A stretch of 42,430 nt of DNA from Candidatus Desulfolinea nitratireducens (GCA_014382535.1 JACNJN010000070.1:1-42430), one strand, 5' to 3'. Counted from the stretch's first letter, positions 1 through 9,846 are shown. A program made the numbers and translations. Notes: generated by a model from the letters alone, not told the origin.

Positions 1-13
1 AATAAAATATTTT

Positions 14-2494
14 TTAGGTGCGCACCCTCAAAAGTTTGGGGTCATACATTGGCCTGAGAGAGGCCTTTGCAGGATAGCGTACACCTGCAATATCTATTTC
101 ATAAGTGCCGCTTTTGATGAAATCAAGGGATACTGTTTCTCCATCATTTTCAACGGGGCCAACCCCAACAGATGCACCTAATGTGTGTCCATAGCCTCCC
201 GACATAATATATCCAACAGGCTTGTCATCCCGGTAAATAATCTCGCCATAATATAGCATTGGCTCAGGATCTTCGAGCAGGAACTGAGGCATGCGGTATC
301 TAAATCCTGTTTCTTTTAGGCGCAAGAGTGCATCCCGACCAATAAATCCTCCGGGTTTATCAAAATCGACAAAGAAACCCAACCCAACTTCCAGGGGAGT
401 ATCTGTATTGTCAATATCGCCCCCATAATCACGATATGCCTTTTCCAGCCGGAGATTATTCAAGGCTTGTAATCCTATATGTTTCAAACCAAAATCTGCA
501 CCTGCTTCCACCAGGGTATCAAAAACATGCGAAGAAAACTCGGAGGGAATGTATAACTCCCAGCCCAACTCGCCCACATACGTTACGCGGATGGCCCTGA
601 CCAGTGCATAGCCGATATCAATTTCCTGTGATGTCAGGAAAGGAAAAGCCTCATTAGACATATCCGCATTTGTGAGTGTGCTCAAAAATTCACGAGATTT
701 TGGTCCCTGAATGTTCAACACGCTGCAGGCAGAAGAAATATTGGTAATCGCTACATGTGCATCCACAGGAATGTGCCGTCTCAACCAGGCTTGCACAGCT
801 GTTAAAGTAGCGTCACCAGATAAAATCAAATATTGATCTTCGGCAAGGCGTGTGACCGTTAGGTCAGCCTCAATTGTGCCGGTTTCGTTACACCATTGGG
901 TATAAACACAGCGGCCGACCGGAACTGCAATGTTATTTGCGCAGATCAGGTTAAGATATTTTTCTGCATCTCGCCCTTGAACCAGAATTTTGCCCATCAC
1001 AGAATAATCCAGCATGGTCACATTTTCACGGGTGGCCAGATGTTCTGCGGCGCTGTACTCAAACCAATTCTGCCGTCCCCAGGAGTATTCGACTTTTGGC
1101 TCAACTCCCTCCGGTGCAAACCAATCCGGATACTCCATTCCGGCATATACTCCAAAATAGGCTCCTGCATCGGCCAGGCGATCATAGAATGCAGATTTGC
1201 GCACATTTCGCGCCGTCTTGAATTGCTTATTTGGATAGGTATCTTCAAACATGAAACCGAGAACTTCAACCGCTCGATCCTTCAAATATTTCGGTGTATT
1301 CTCAAAAGGCGACATACGAGCGATGTCAATCCCGGTGATGTCAACGTCTGGTACTCCGTCTTTGATCCACTGGGCCATTACTTTCCCAGCTCCGCCTCCT
1401 GTTAGAATGCCAAGTGAGTTAAAACCAGCAGCAACGAAAAAATTGTCAAGCTCCGGAGCAAGCCCCATCATGGGTCCCAGATCCGGTGTGAAGCTTTCAG
1501 GACCGCAGAAGAATTTGTGGATACCGGCATTTTCAAGGGCCGGGACACGTTTCATCGCTTCTTCAACATAGGGCATCATTCGATCCCAATCAGGATTGAT
1601 CTCGCCAAAGGTGAAGTCCTTTGGAATGCCATCCAACGCCCAGGGAGCTGAGACCGGCTCGAATATTCCCAGCAAGATGCCCCCCACCTCTTCACGTAAA
1701 TAGGAATATTTATCAGGGTCCACCAATACAGGCAGATCTGCGTGGATTCCTTCAATCGCATCGGTGATCAAGTAGTAATGTTCGGTCGGCTGCAAAGGTA
1801 TGTTTACACCTGCAAGTTTTCCAATCTCTCGCGCCCACATTCCCGCACAATTGACTACATATTCTGCCTGGATTTCCCCTCTATTGGTGATGACCCCAGT
1901 CACCCGTTGATCTTCCTTGGTGATGCCAGTAACAGCAGTTTCTTCAAAGATTTGAACCCCACCCATACGAGCGCCTTTGGCCAATGCCATAGTCACATCA
2001 ATGGGATTAACGCGGCCATCATTGAGAGAATAGAATCCCGCCAGGATATCGTCGGTAAACGCCAAGGGCCAGAGTTCTTTGACTTTCTTTGGAGAAATTT
2101 CTTCCACTGGAACACCAAATTCGCGATCGAAGGCTGCTATGCGACGTAATTCTTCCAGCCTATCTGGAGTAGAAGCCAGGGTAACCATACCTACATTTTT
2201 ATAACCTGTCGCCTGGCCGGTTTCTTTCTCCAGCCTGCTATACAATTCCAGCGTGTATCTGGTCATTTCAACTGTAGTTGCATCAAAAAAGCCGCCGGCC
2301 TCAATCAACCCGGCTGCATGCCAGGTGGTGCCAGCAGTGAGTTGGGCGCGTTCCAAAAGTACAATATTTTTCCAACCAAGCTTCGCTAAATGATAGGCAG
2401 TGCTGCAACCAATTACACCACCGCCTATAATCACAACCTTTGTTTGTTCAGGAAGCTTATCGACTGATTTTTCCGAAGTTTGGTTTTTTGCCAC
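14..2494 (-). CDS. Dimethylglycine/sarcosine dehydrogenase-like flavoprotein (copy 1)
   Basis: An 826-residue flavoprotein expected to oxidise an N-methyl amine and pass the one-carbon unit to tetrahydrofolate. The order of parts is an FAD-binding DAO domain (about 20-400, with GGGVIG near residue 24), a short FAO_M linker, then a GcvT folate domain (about 460-720) and a GcvT C-terminal domain. The TTWHAAG motif with His59 matches the family position where FAD is covalently attached in mammalian dimethylglycine dehydrogenase. ADLTVTR, typical of the folate domain, is present. It starts 1 nt after the MttB homologue stops, so the two are probably co-translated as the last genes of a minus-strand operon. 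It has the same length as the copy at 10651 and is clearly similar over its whole length. The substrate is unknown; the residues after HAAGL differ from the canonical enzyme, so a substrate other than dimethylglycine is likely. Confidence 0.9.
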   Translation of the reverse strand: MAKNQTSEKSVDKLPEQTKVVIIGGGVIGCSTAYHLAKLGWKNIVLLERAQLTAGTTWHAAGLIEAGGFFDATTVEMTRYTLELYSRLEKETGQATGYKNVGMVTLASTPDRLEELRRIAAFDREFGVPVEEISPKKVKELWPLAFTDDILAGFYSLNDGRVNPIDVTMALAKGARMGGVQIFEETAVTGITKEDQRVTGVITNRGEIQAEYVVNCAGMWAREIGKLAGVNIPLQPTEHYYLITDAIEGIHADLPVLVDPDKYSYLREEVGGILLGIFEPVSAPWALDGIPKDFTFGEINPDWDRMMPYVEEAMKRVPALENAGIHKFFCGPESFTPDLGPMMGLAPELDNFFVAAGFNSLGILTGGGAGKVMAQWIKDGVPDVDITGIDIARMSPFENTPKYLKDRAVEVLGFMFEDTYPNKQFKTARNVRKSAFYDRLADAGAYFGVYAGMEYPDWFAPEGVEPKVEYSWGRQNWFEYSAAEHLATRENVTMLDYSVMGKILVQGRDAEKYLNLICANNIAVPVGRCVYTQWCNETGTIEADLTVTRLAEDQYLILSGDATLTAVQAWLRRHIPVDAHVAITNISSACSVLNIQGPKSREFLSTLTNADMSNEAFPFLTSQEIDIGYALVRAIRVTYVGELGWELYIPSEFSSHVFDTLVEAGADFGLKHIGLQALNNLRLEKAYRDYGGDIDNTDTPLEVGLGFFVDFDKPGGFIGRDALLRLKETGFRYRMPQFLLEDPEPMLYYGEIIYRDDKPVGYIMSGGYGHTLGASVGVGPVENDGETVSLDFIKSGTYEIDIAGVRYPAKASLRPMYDPKLLRVRT

Positions 2495-2495
2495 G

Positions 2496-3962
2496 CTATT
2501 CTCCCAATTCTTTTGCTTTACGATCAGCTGCAGCTACTATCTGATCCATCTCCTTTAGAGCGCTATCAGGCAATGGCTCGGGGTTATGTGTATTATATAT
2601 CTTTTTGAATTCTTCAATTGCCACTTCGCGCGGTTCCCGCAAGCTACCGGCAGCATCCAGTTGGCGAAAAATTGGTGAATAATGAAAATCACGGATATGC
2701 TTTCGGGTATGTTTCTCTCGCAGAAAATGACCCTTCGGGCCTACCGCCTTGATTACATCCAGAGAAACATCAAGGTCTTGGAAATCAAACTTTTTGTACA
2801 TAGTATATACATCCATGGCGACCGCATTATCAAGAATGAGTTGCTCTGGATAAAGGATCATGGAAGAACTCATCAATCCCATATATCCGCAAAGTTCACC
2901 ACCGGCCAGAGGGATTTGTGAACTGCCAAAGCCCGTTTCAAAGGCAGATTGCCAACCAAGATCAGGAGCATCACTACTAAATGAGCCACCACCCAATGTG
3001 GGTACATTCCAGGCATGTGCCAATTCCGCTGCGATAAAATTGACGGGAAGGTTCAGATCCCCAATATAGCCACCTGTACGCGGATTCATGATTGAAGTAA
3101 TGATCGAGTGAATTACCGGGGCACCAGGATGGGCTAATTGCATCAAGACCATCGCACTGATAACTTCAGCATCACCTTGTACTATTGCCCCAAGTACGGA
3201 AGCCGGAGCCGTTGAGCCCATGGTAGGCATGGCCATAAAGCTTTGTGGAATTCCCGCTTCTGCATAGATCAGGGCGGTTTCGATACCATGAGCATCTTGA
3301 GTCATAGGCGCAATTGTACAAATATTGGCGCAGACGGGCGGTCTGAGGCGTCTTTCGGCTTCGCTGCCAGATACCACAGTAGCCATCTCCACAATAGCGG
3401 GAGCAAGTTCAGGGTGAACGGTCGTTCCGCCGCGGACATGCTTCAGGGTGCTTGTCAACCCTGCATGGCATTCATGCAAGGGTGCAGTTTTCCCAAAATC
3501 CTGAGCACTGACCATGGGCCAGAAAAAACTGACCGCGGGTAATGCATCACCAACACGCGCCATCATGGCGACATCGGCCTTTTGGGAGGCGCGTTTTTCA
3601 CGGGTTTCCGGATCGATGACATGTACCCCGCACCCATCCGTTGTCAGATATGAAACTTTTCCATCCAGAGTGAGATCAAAGCGCTTTTCACGACCTCCAA
3701 GTACAAAACTGCGAGGAGCGGTAGCCATCGCTTTTTTTACCAAATCTGGAGGGATACGAACGATCTCTTTTTCCCAATCAACATCAGCACCATGCTCAGC
3801 AAAAATTGTCAGCGCCTTTTTTGTAGGGAAGGATACACCAACTTCGGATAAGAGCTGCAATGTGCCATTTTTTAGTGTCTCTAGCTCAGAAGGACTGAGC
3901 ACATTTATTTTTTGGTGTGATGAAATTGAAAAAATATCTGGTGTTTCAGAATAGGTATTCAT
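2496..3962 (-). CDS. MttB-family (non-pyrrolysine) methyltransferase, copy 1
   Basis: A 488-residue member of the trimethylamine methyltransferase (MttB/MtgB) superfamily. Family members move a methyl group from a quaternary or tertiary amine to a corrinoid protein. Recognition rests on the N-terminal pattern (LLSEVGVSFPT, FAEHGADVDW, IVRIPPDLVKKA, APRSF) and the C-terminal block LREKHTRKHIRDFHYSP. The frame is open across full length with no in-frame amber codon, so it belongs to the pyrrolysine-free branch that includes glycine betaine methyltransferase. The ATG has an AGGAG site just upstream. It lies 87 nt downstream of the corrinoid cap-domain gene and 1 nt upstream of the flavoprotein, which suggests that methyl transfer and oxidative demethylation act on the same compound. 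Confidence 0.9.
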   Translation of the reverse strand: MNTYSETPDIFSISSHQKINVLSPSELETLKNGTLQLLSEVGVSFPTKKALTIFAEHGADVDWEKEIVRIPPDLVKKAMATAPRSFVLGGREKRFDLTLDGKVSYLTTDGCGVHVIDPETREKRASQKADVAMMARVGDALPAVSFFWPMVSAQDFGKTAPLHECHAGLTSTLKHVRGGTTVHPELAPAIVEMATVVSGSEAERRLRPPVCANICTIAPMTQDAHGIETALIYAEAGIPQSFMAMPTMGSTAPASVLGAIVQGDAEVISAMVLMQLAHPGAPVIHSIITSIMNPRTGGYIGDLNLPVNFIAAELAHAWNVPTLGGGSFSSDAPDLGWQSAFETGFGSSQIPLAGGELCGYMGLMSSSMILYPEQLILDNAVAMDVYTMYKKFDFQDLDVSLDVIKAVGPKGHFLREKHTRKHIRDFHYSPIFRQLDAAGSLREPREVAIEEFKKIYNTHNPEPLPDSALKEMDQIVAAADRKAKELGE

Positions 3963-4049
3963 ATGATCTCCTGGTTTAATCCTTTATCACCTTCATTTTA
4001 CCGAATATTGATTTGCCACCACCATCTATTGTATCGGGCACAACTGGGG

Positions 4050-4319
4050 CTAAATTTCTCGATTCTCGCTCTTGTTTAAAACTGGCTCCAATATAGTGAG
4101 AGCCACTTTGACTGCACTTGCACTATTGAGCAAATCGAGTAAACTGCACCCCCCCTCAGAATGCAGTTTACCGATATGCTGAACCCCCTTTGTTAATTCT
4201 GTAATACAAGCGCGTGCATCCAATCCCTTTTCCACTGCTTCCAATGCGAGGGCTTTTGCCCTAACTGGATCCCCATCAATTACTGCCTGAGCTAATTTTT
4301 CATGCATCTCAACGGTCAT
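4050..4319 (-). CDS. Corrinoid-protein cap (B12-binding-2-like) domain, stand-alone
   Basis: An 89-residue protein resembling only the N-terminal helical cap of MtbC/MttC/MetH-type corrinoid proteins. The diagnostic parts are AVIDGDPVRAKALALEAVEKG near the start, a central GVQHIGKLHSEGG segment and LLDLLNSASAVKVAL. In the family this four-helix bundle covers the methyl-cobalamin face and is followed by a Rossmann domain with DxHxxG that ligates cobalt. That domain is absent: a stop follows NKSENREI, and the 87 nt before the next gene encode no recognisable remnant in any frame. The start has AGGAG upstream, and the gene sits between the dehydrogenase and the MttB homologue. It may be a functional partner of MttB or a truncated corrinoid protein. 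Confidence 0.75.
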   Translation of the reverse strand: MTVEMHEKLAQAVIDGDPVRAKALALEAVEKGLDARACITELTKGVQHIGKLHSEGGCSLLDLLNSASAVKVALTILEPVLNKSENREI

Positions 4320-4363
4320 CTTTTTCTCCTGGAGACGCCAGAGGGACGCCGGAAACGGGAGGG

Positions 4364-5833
4364 TTAAAACTTACGTGACCATTCCTTCGGCCAACGCTCA
4401 ACAACAACTTTTTTCTGCGTAAAGAACTCAACAGCATCCATTCCCTGGCCATGCATATCACCAAAGAAAGAGTCTTTCCAACCGCTAAAGGGGAAGAAGG
4501 CCATCGGTGCAGCCACACCGATATTGATGCCTACGTTTCCGGCTTCCACTTCATAACGGAACTTGCGTGCTGCTGCCCCACTGGAGGTAAATAAGCTCGC
4601 CTGATTACCATAGATGTGACTATTTGCCAATTTAATGGCATCTTCAATTGTCTGTACGTGCATCATGCTCAATACCGGGCCAAAGACTTCTGTTTTCCAG
4701 ATTTCACTGTCGGGTTGTACGTTTGCCAGTACTGTAGGTCGCACAAAGGTTCCGCCTTCATAATTTTTGACAGTTGTTCCTCGCCCGTCCACCAGGGCGG
4801 TTGCGCCTTCTTTCGTTCCCAGACCAATTAGTTGCTCAATATTTTCCTTGCTGGTCTGACTGATGACCGGACCCATCTGGATGCCCTCATCAAGACCAAA
4901 GCCAACGGTGCGAGATGAAGCGGCATCGCAGATCAATTCTGTGAAACTATTTCGAGCTTCTGCTACAGTTACCGCTAATGACACTGCCAGGCATCGCTGT
5001 CCTGCACAACCGAATGCTGAATCCGCAACGATTTGGGTTGTCATTTCCATATCTGCATCTGGCATAATGATGACCGGGTTCTTGGCTCCACCCTGGGCTT
5101 GCACCCGTTTGCCATTTTCAGCAGCGCGGCGATAGATATATTTGGCAACATTCGTCGAGCCAACAAATGTGATCGCACGAATATCAGGATGATCGAGAAT
5201 GCTATCGACCGCATCTTTAGCACCATGAACCATATTGACGACACCCTTTGGGAAGCCAACCTGCTCAATCAGTTCGAAGATGAACTGCATGGTCATCGAT
5301 ACTTTTTCTGAAGGTTTGACAATATATGTGTTGCCGGTTGCCAATGCGTATGGCAGATACCAGAATGTAATCATGCCAGGGAAGTTGAAGGGCGCGATCG
5401 TAGCACAGACTCCCAGCGGCTGACGCAGCATAATTTCGTCAATTCCGGGGGCAATATCTTCTGCGATTTCGCCCTTCATCATCATCGGCATACCACAGGC
5501 AACTTCCACATTCTCAATGGCACGGACCATCTCAGCTTTAGCTTCGCCAAGGGTCTTGCCACACTCTCTGGTAATTATGCGACCGATCTCATCGTGGTTA
5601 GTTTTGAGTAAATCTCGCAGCTTGAAAAGATATTGGATGCGATCCTGGACCGGGGTTTGCCGCCAGGCCGGAAATGCCTCAGAGGCCGCCTTTGTCGCTG
5701 CATCCACTTCATCTTTGCCGCATAATGGTGTCTTCGCGATCACCTCACCGGTTGCAGGATTAATAACCTCTGTATATTCGCTTACTTTCGGCTCCACCCA
5801 CTCATTGTTGATGTAATTCATTATTTTCGTCAT
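4364..5833 (-). CDS. mmsA: CoA-acylating (methyl)malonate-semialdehyde dehydrogenase
   Basis: A 489-residue aldehyde dehydrogenase of the MmsA/IolA type, which converts malonate or methylmalonate semialdehyde with CoA and NAD to acetyl- or propionyl-CoA. The catalytic cysteine is Cys281 in GQRCLA. The usual ALDH general-base glutamate motif (EMGGKN) is replaced by QGGAKNP near residue 248, as in the CoA-dependent branch. The NAD-binding region is visible as APFNFPGM and FVGSTNVA. It starts 1 nt after the aminotransferase at 5835 ends, so the two are tightly coupled. In context it probably oxidises the semialdehyde made by that transaminase, for example malonate semialdehyde from beta-alanine. 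The assignment of the family is strong; the exact semialdehyde is inferred. Confidence 0.9.
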   Translation of the reverse strand: MTKIMNYINNEWVEPKVSEYTEVINPATGEVIAKTPLCGKDEVDAATKAASEAFPAWRQTPVQDRIQYLFKLRDLLKTNHDEIGRIITRECGKTLGEAKAEMVRAIENVEVACGMPMMMKGEIAEDIAPGIDEIMLRQPLGVCATIAPFNFPGMITFWYLPYALATGNTYIVKPSEKVSMTMQFIFELIEQVGFPKGVVNMVHGAKDAVDSILDHPDIRAITFVGSTNVAKYIYRRAAENGKRVQAQGGAKNPVIIMPDADMEMTTQIVADSAFGCAGQRCLAVSLAVTVAEARNSFTELICDAASSRTVGFGLDEGIQMGPVISQTSKENIEQLIGLGTKEGATALVDGRGTTVKNYEGGTFVRPTVLANVQPDSEIWKTEVFGPVLSMMHVQTIEDAIKLANSHIYGNQASLFTSSGAAARKFRYEVEAGNVGINIGVAAPMAFFPFSGWKDSFFGDMHGQGMDAVEFFTQKKVVVERWPKEWSRKF

Positions 5834-5834
5834 G

Positions 5835-7172
5835 CTATTTCACCTTCCTATCGGCAACTTCCAAAGCTTTCTCAACCAGAGCAAAGCCTTCATCTAATTG
5901 TTCCTTTGTAATGCACAGTGGCGGGACTACAAAAATCATTGTCCCAATATCCTTGACCAGTATGAAGGTAAATAAGCCGCTATCCAGCAACGTATTCTTC
6001 ACTTCAGCCATTACAGCTGCAGGGAAGGGGTCTTTGGTCTCGCGATTTTCCACCAGTTCAATGGTTGAAAATAAACCGATATAACGAACATCACCTACTG
6101 ACGGGTGACGCTCTTTGATATCTTCCAGCACTTCACCAAGGTAGTTGCCCAAAGTCGCGGCATTTTCAAGCAAGCTGTCTTCTTCGTAAACCTCTATCGT
6201 CGCCAACGCAGCAGCACAAGCCAATGCATGACCGCTATAGGTCAGGCCAGCGAAGAGGTAATTATCATCAAAATGATTGGCAATCTCTTCTGTAACGATC
6301 ACAGCCCCAAGAGGAACATAACCCGAAGTGATGCCTTTTGCCGTTGTGATAATATCTGGTTCCACATCCCAATTATCAACCGCAAACCATTTTCCCGTTC
6401 GTCCCCAGCCGCTCATCACTTCGTCTGATATAAGCAGGATGCCATATTTATCGCAAATCTCACGAACTCGTGGCCAGTAATCGTCGGGTGGGACAATCAA
6501 GCCATTTGAACCGGTTACGCCTTCCATGATGATGGCCGCGATCTTGTCAGGGCCTTCATATTGAATAATTTCTTCGACGTGAGAAATACACTCCCGCTTG
6601 CAGGATTCCACTTTCTGCCCAAAAGGACAGCGATAGCAGTATGGATCGAGAAAATGTGCAGTCCCAGGCATAGCTGGTTCAACCGCATACCGACGATAAT
6701 CACCCGTCAGGGCAATTGATCCATAAGTGGCACCGTGATACGATCGGTAACGTGCCAAAATTTTGTGGCGTCCTGTGTAAGCGCGTGCGATCTTGATGGC
6801 ATTTTCGTTTGCTTCTGAGCCACCCAGGGTAAAGAAGGTTTTCTTAAGTTTTCCGGGGGTAACTTCGGCCAGTTTTTTTCCGAGCAAAGCACGGGGTGCG
6901 GTTGTGTTCCCGGGGTGGACGCAGCAGAGCTTTGCAGCCTGATCCTGAATGGCTTTTACGACTCTGGGATGTTGGCTTCCAATATTTGTGTTCATTAGCT
7001 GTGATGAAAAATCGATATATCTCTTTCCAGTCGCATCCCAGAAATAAACACCATCCGCTTTTTCCACTGGAATGGGGTTGACCTGAGATTGAACTGACCA
7101 GGAGAAGAATGTGTATTCTTTGCTTAACTGTACAATCTCATCGGCTGATAATGCCTGATTATCTTGATCCAT
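5835..7172 (-). CDS. Class III (omega-amino acid) aminotransferase
   Basis: A 445-residue PLP-dependent fold-type I aminotransferase of subgroup III, which would move an omega- or beta-amino group to pyruvate or a 2-oxo acid. PLP-site residues are visible as GGSEANENA (118-126), Asp250 in [13 protein letters not shown] and the Schiff-base Lys279 in [10 protein letters not shown] cysteine cluster, CYRCPFG followed by two further cysteines (179, 182, 191, 195), resembles one seen in some members of this class. The layout is reminiscent of taurine- or beta-alanine-pyruvate transaminases. It lies between another class III enzyme and mmsA, consistent with production of a semialdehyde for the dehydrogenase. 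Substrate specificity cannot be read from the sequence. Confidence 0.88.
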   Translation of the reverse strand: MDQDNQALSADEIVQLSKEYTFFSWSVQSQVNPIPVEKADGVYFWDATGKRYIDFSSQLMNTNIGSQHPRVVKAIQDQAAKLCCVHPGNTTAPRALLGKKLAEVTPGKLKKTFFTLGGSEANENAIKIARAYTGRHKILARYRSYHGATYGSIALTGDYRRYAVEPAMPGTAHFLDPYCYRCPFGQKVESCKRECISHVEEIIQYEGPDKIAAIIMEGVTGSNGLIVPPDDYWPRVREICDKYGILLISDEVMSGWGRTGKWFAVDNWDVEPDIITTAKGITSGYVPLGAVIVTEEIANHFDDNYLFAGLTYSGHALACAAALATIEVYEEDSLLENAATLGNYLGEVLEDIKERHPSVGDVRYIGLFSTIELVENRETKDPFPAAVMAEVKNTLLDSGLFTFILVKDIGTMIFVVPPLCITKEQLDEGFALVEKALEVADRKVK

Positions 7173-7241
7173 ATAGCCTCACTTATCAGAGATACAATCC
7201 TGTCTCGGATAGTATCCCTGTACGAATATTCGGTAAGCTAC

Positions 7242-8552
7242 TTATGCCTTTGCAGCTTTGAGCGCATCGTTGAAAACGTTCAGGGTTTCGCTTACATCTT
7301 CTTCGCTGAGCGCAGCACATAAGAACCAGGGTTCACGGGCATCACCGTCAGGCTGTACACCGCGCTTGATCAATTCCAAAGCAAGTTTTTCGTAAAGTTC
7401 GCCATCGCCCTGGAAATACTCTCTAAAATCGTGCGGTTCTTCTTCAACACCTAAAACGATACCAAACATGGATGGCACACCCGGGAGTGCATGCGGGATA
7501 TCTGCTTCGGTCAGAATTTCACCAATCCCGGTCATCAGGGCCTCACCGCGTTTAAAGATGGTTTCAATAATTTGTTCAGATTCAAGAATTTCAAGTGTGG
7601 CAATTGCTGCTACCGTGCCAACCACATTTCCGGAATAGGTGCCTCCATGAGCCATGAGGCCAGGTTCAATTGTCATCATGACATCTTCTTTTCCGGCGAT
7701 GGCTGCAATCGGGAAGCCATTCCCCAAGGATTTTGCGTAGGTCACCAGATCAGCCTGGATATTGAAATAGGCCTGTGCCCCACCATTGGCCATTCTGAAG
7801 CCTGTTTTGACTTCATCAAAAACCAGCACAATACCGTATTTATCGCATAGCTCCCGCATTTTCTGAAGATAGCCCGGTAGGGGCATAACGCCAGCAGAAT
7901 TGCCAAGCATTGGCTCAACAAAAATAGCGGCGATATCGCCCCATTGTGCCGTGATGGTTTCTTCCAGGCGCTCAAAATCATTGTAGGGCAGGTTGATCAC
8001 ATATTGATTAATCCCTTTGGGGATTCCGGATGTCGCCGGCACGTTGATCGGGCTGCGTTTGGAACCTAAAGATACGGGATTAGCAGAGGCAGTGCTATAC
8101 ATGAAGTAATCTGCCATGCCGTGATATTGTCCCTCGAATTTGATAAATTTTTCGCGTCCGGTGTATGCCCGTGCAATGCGCAAGGCATGCATGGTAGCTT
8201 CGGTGCCGGTATTGGTCAGGCGCACCTTATCCACATTACACATCTTGGTAATCCGCTCACAGAGTTCAATCTCATAAGGTGTTGTCCAGGCAAAAACGGT
8301 ACCATCTTGAATCGCATCTTGAACTCGCTTTACAACAGCGGGGTGACCATGACCTAAAATGATTGGACCAAATCCCAGGCGATAATCGATATAACGTTTT
8401 CCATCTGCATCCCAGATGTATGTACCCTCGCCTCGGGTGGCGATTAGTGTGTCATCCTCACCCCAATAGCGAAAATTCGAATTTACACCGTAAGGCATTA
8501 CGGCTTTTGCTTTTTGAAAAAGCTCACGGGTTTTTTTCCCTTGAATACTCAT
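7242..8552 (-). CDS. Class III aminotransferase, glutamate-1-semialdehyde aminomutase-like
   Basis: A 436-residue PLP enzyme resembling glutamate-1-semialdehyde 2,1-aminomutase: FQKAKAVMPYGVNSNFRY at the N-terminus, TNTGTEATMHALRIARAYTG at 113-132, FDEVKTGFR with Asp246, and Schiff-base Lys274 in YAKSLGNG. These are shared by aminomutases and by catabolic aminotransferases of the same branch. Its position in a catabolic operon, rather than beside heme genes, argues for a catabolic aminotransferase or aminomutase acting on an amino acid. The ATG is preceded by AAGGAG. A 69-nt gap separates it from the next gene downstream, and a large perfect palindrome lies 50 nt upstream of its start. Confidence 0.87.
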   Translation of the reverse strand: MSIQGKKTRELFQKAKAVMPYGVNSNFRYWGEDDTLIATRGEGTYIWDADGKRYIDYRLGFGPIILGHGHPAVVKRVQDAIQDGTVFAWTTPYEIELCERITKMCNVDKVRLTNTGTEATMHALRIARAYTGREKFIKFEGQYHGMADYFMYSTASANPVSLGSKRSPINVPATSGIPKGINQYVINLPYNDFERLEETITAQWGDIAAIFVEPMLGNSAGVMPLPGYLQKMRELCDKYGIVLVFDEVKTGFRMANGGAQAYFNIQADLVTYAKSLGNGFPIAAIAGKEDVMMTIEPGLMAHGGTYSGNVVGTVAAIATLEILESEQIIETIFKRGEALMTGIGEILTEADIPHALPGVPSMFGIVLGVEEEPHDFREYFQGDGELYEKLALELIKRGVQPDGDAREPWFLCAALSEEDVSETLNVFNDALKAAKA

Positions 8553-8601
8553 TTAATCTCCTTTGAATAATTTAGATTTTTCGGAATCTCCGTGGTAGCT
8601 G

Positions 8602-8659
8602 GCGGATATGAGGGAGTTTTGCAACCCTATGGCGGTTTGCAAAACTCCCTCATATCCGC
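8602..8659. repeat. 23-bp perfect inverted repeat between two operon genes
   Basis: Positions 8602-8624 and 8637-8659 are exact reverse complements (23 of 23), separated by a 12-nt loop. It lies between the stop of the cyclodeaminase-family gene and the start of the aminotransferase on the same transcript. No uridine run follows on either strand, so it is not a canonical terminator. In RNA it would form a very stable hairpin that could protect a 3' end, attenuate downstream expression or mark a processing site. No second copy was seen in the window. Confidence 0.9.
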
Positions 8660-8703
8660 ATTTGGCCCCGGCAATTCCCAGGGAGCCAATGAACCATAAA
8701 TGG

Positions 8704-9693
8704 CTAAAAAGGCAGACCCTGCCCCAAGCCCTTTGCTTTTGCACGCCGATAAACTTCTGGCAGGATAGCTGCATACTCGCCCCAAATACCCAGGGCAATG
8801 AAGACAATGACTTCGTCCGCGGATTCTCTGCCTGTTGCTTTTCCAGCAACGATATCAGGCCACTCTGCATGGACACTCTCTCGAGTAAATTTTCCTTCTT
8901 TAATCAAATCGACTATTTCTGGAATTCTGGGGCTGACGTATTTCCAGCGATCAAAGATAACTTTGTCGGCTTCCAAAATGACGTCATGGTTAACTTCCTG
9001 ATAGGAACCCAGGCGGGCGATAAATGTCCCTGGCTTCAACCAATCACGATATACAAGTTCCTGGCTGCCCGTAGTTACGGTAAACACAATATCGGATTTT
9101 CTTACAACGCTTTCTCTATCATCCAGCGACACTGCTTCGACAGGAAAACCAAGTTCTGCTTGAAGGTCCTTGGCACATTTTTCAGCTGCTTCAGGAATGA
9201 TATCAATAAAATAGGCCTGAGTAATTTTGAAGCGTTCAACCAATGCCATCAGGTGCAACCGACCCAATGTTCCCGCGCCAAAAATGGTTACTACCTCAGA
9301 CTCAGGTCGTGCCAAAACGGCTGTTGTTGCAACTGTCGAGGCGGCTGTCTTTAGACCAGTAACCCAGTCGGCTCCCATAAAACAGGCGGGTAATCCGGTT
9401 TCGTAGTCAATTAGAATGACTTGTGAGCAAGTGGTTGGGCGATTGTATTTTGTGGGATTACCGGGGAAATAGCTGAAGGATTTTACAAAAGCATACTCTT
9501 CCCCGGCAATATAACCAGAGAAAGGTTTGACAAAACCATCATCATTAACATCCATATAAAACTTATCACCTACGACCTTGCCATCTCCATCGGCCCTGAT
9601 GCCCTTCTCGGCCAGGTCGACAGCTTCGGCTACTGAGATAGTATTCTGAACATCTTTTTCAGTAAGGTAGAGAATTTCATTTGGTAGAGGCAT
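8704..9693 (-). CDS. Ornithine cyclodeaminase / mu-crystallin family enzyme
   Basis: A 329-residue NAD(P)-dependent protein of the ornithine cyclodeaminase/mu-crystallin family, which also includes alanine dehydrogenases, ketimine reductases and N-methyl amino acid enzymes. The Rossmann motif is GAGTLGRLHL at 139-148. The N-terminal half has AFVKSFSYFPGNP with a substrate-site-type lysine at 71. The usual arginine in the RTGA/RTAA motif appears as lysine (GLKTAAST, about 113-120), which may point to a changed substrate. An AAGGAG site precedes the ATG. It is the first enzyme gene after lrp on the minus strand, and the 223-nt gap between them contains two AT-rich inverted repeats. The reaction is not assigned. 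Confidence 0.85.
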   Translation of the reverse strand: MPLPNEILYLTEKDVQNTISVAEAVDLAEKGIRADGDGKVVGDKFYMDVNDDGFVKPFSGYIAGEEYAFVKSFSYFPGNPTKYNRPTTCSQVILIDYETGLPACFMGADWVTGLKTAASTVATTAVLARPESEVVTIFGAGTLGRLHLMALVERFKITQAYFIDIIPEAAEKCAKDLQAELGFPVEAVSLDDRESVVRKSDIVFTVTTGSQELVYRDWLKPGTFIARLGSYQEVNHDVILEADKVIFDRWKYVSPRIPEIVDLIKEGKFTRESVHAEWPDIVAGKATGRESADEVIVFIALGIWGEYAAILPEVYRRAKAKGLGQGLPF

Positions 9694-9737
9694 GATATAG
9701 ATCTCCTTGATGTAATATGGTCATTTGATTAGAGGTA

Positions 9738-9754
9738 ATTTAGTCTTACTAAAT
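9738..9754. promoter_or_regulatory. Short inverted repeat upstream of the cyclodeaminase-family gene
   Basis: ATTTAGT-CTT-ACTAAAT, a 7-bp perfect inverted repeat, lies about 45 nt upstream of the start codon at 9693. It could be an operator or part of the leader. No matching second copy or clear promoter hexamers were identified next to it. Confidence 0.4.
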
Positions 9755-9846
9755 GAGCCTGTAATAGGCCAGCCTTGGATGTTTGTTCTTAGAAATTTGA
9801 CTTGGGGTTAAGGGATATTTCACCTCCAACATATTTCCGTGCTATC

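Noticed and set aside
3963..4049. Possible frameshifted remnant of a B12-binding domain after the cap gene
   Set aside because: All three frames were read; none shows DxHxxG or other corrinoid-domain features, and 87 nt is too short.
8608..9354. 248-residue plus-strand open frame opposite the cyclodeaminase-family gene
   Set aside because: It lies within a well-supported gene on the other strand, has no recognisable domain and no ribosome site.
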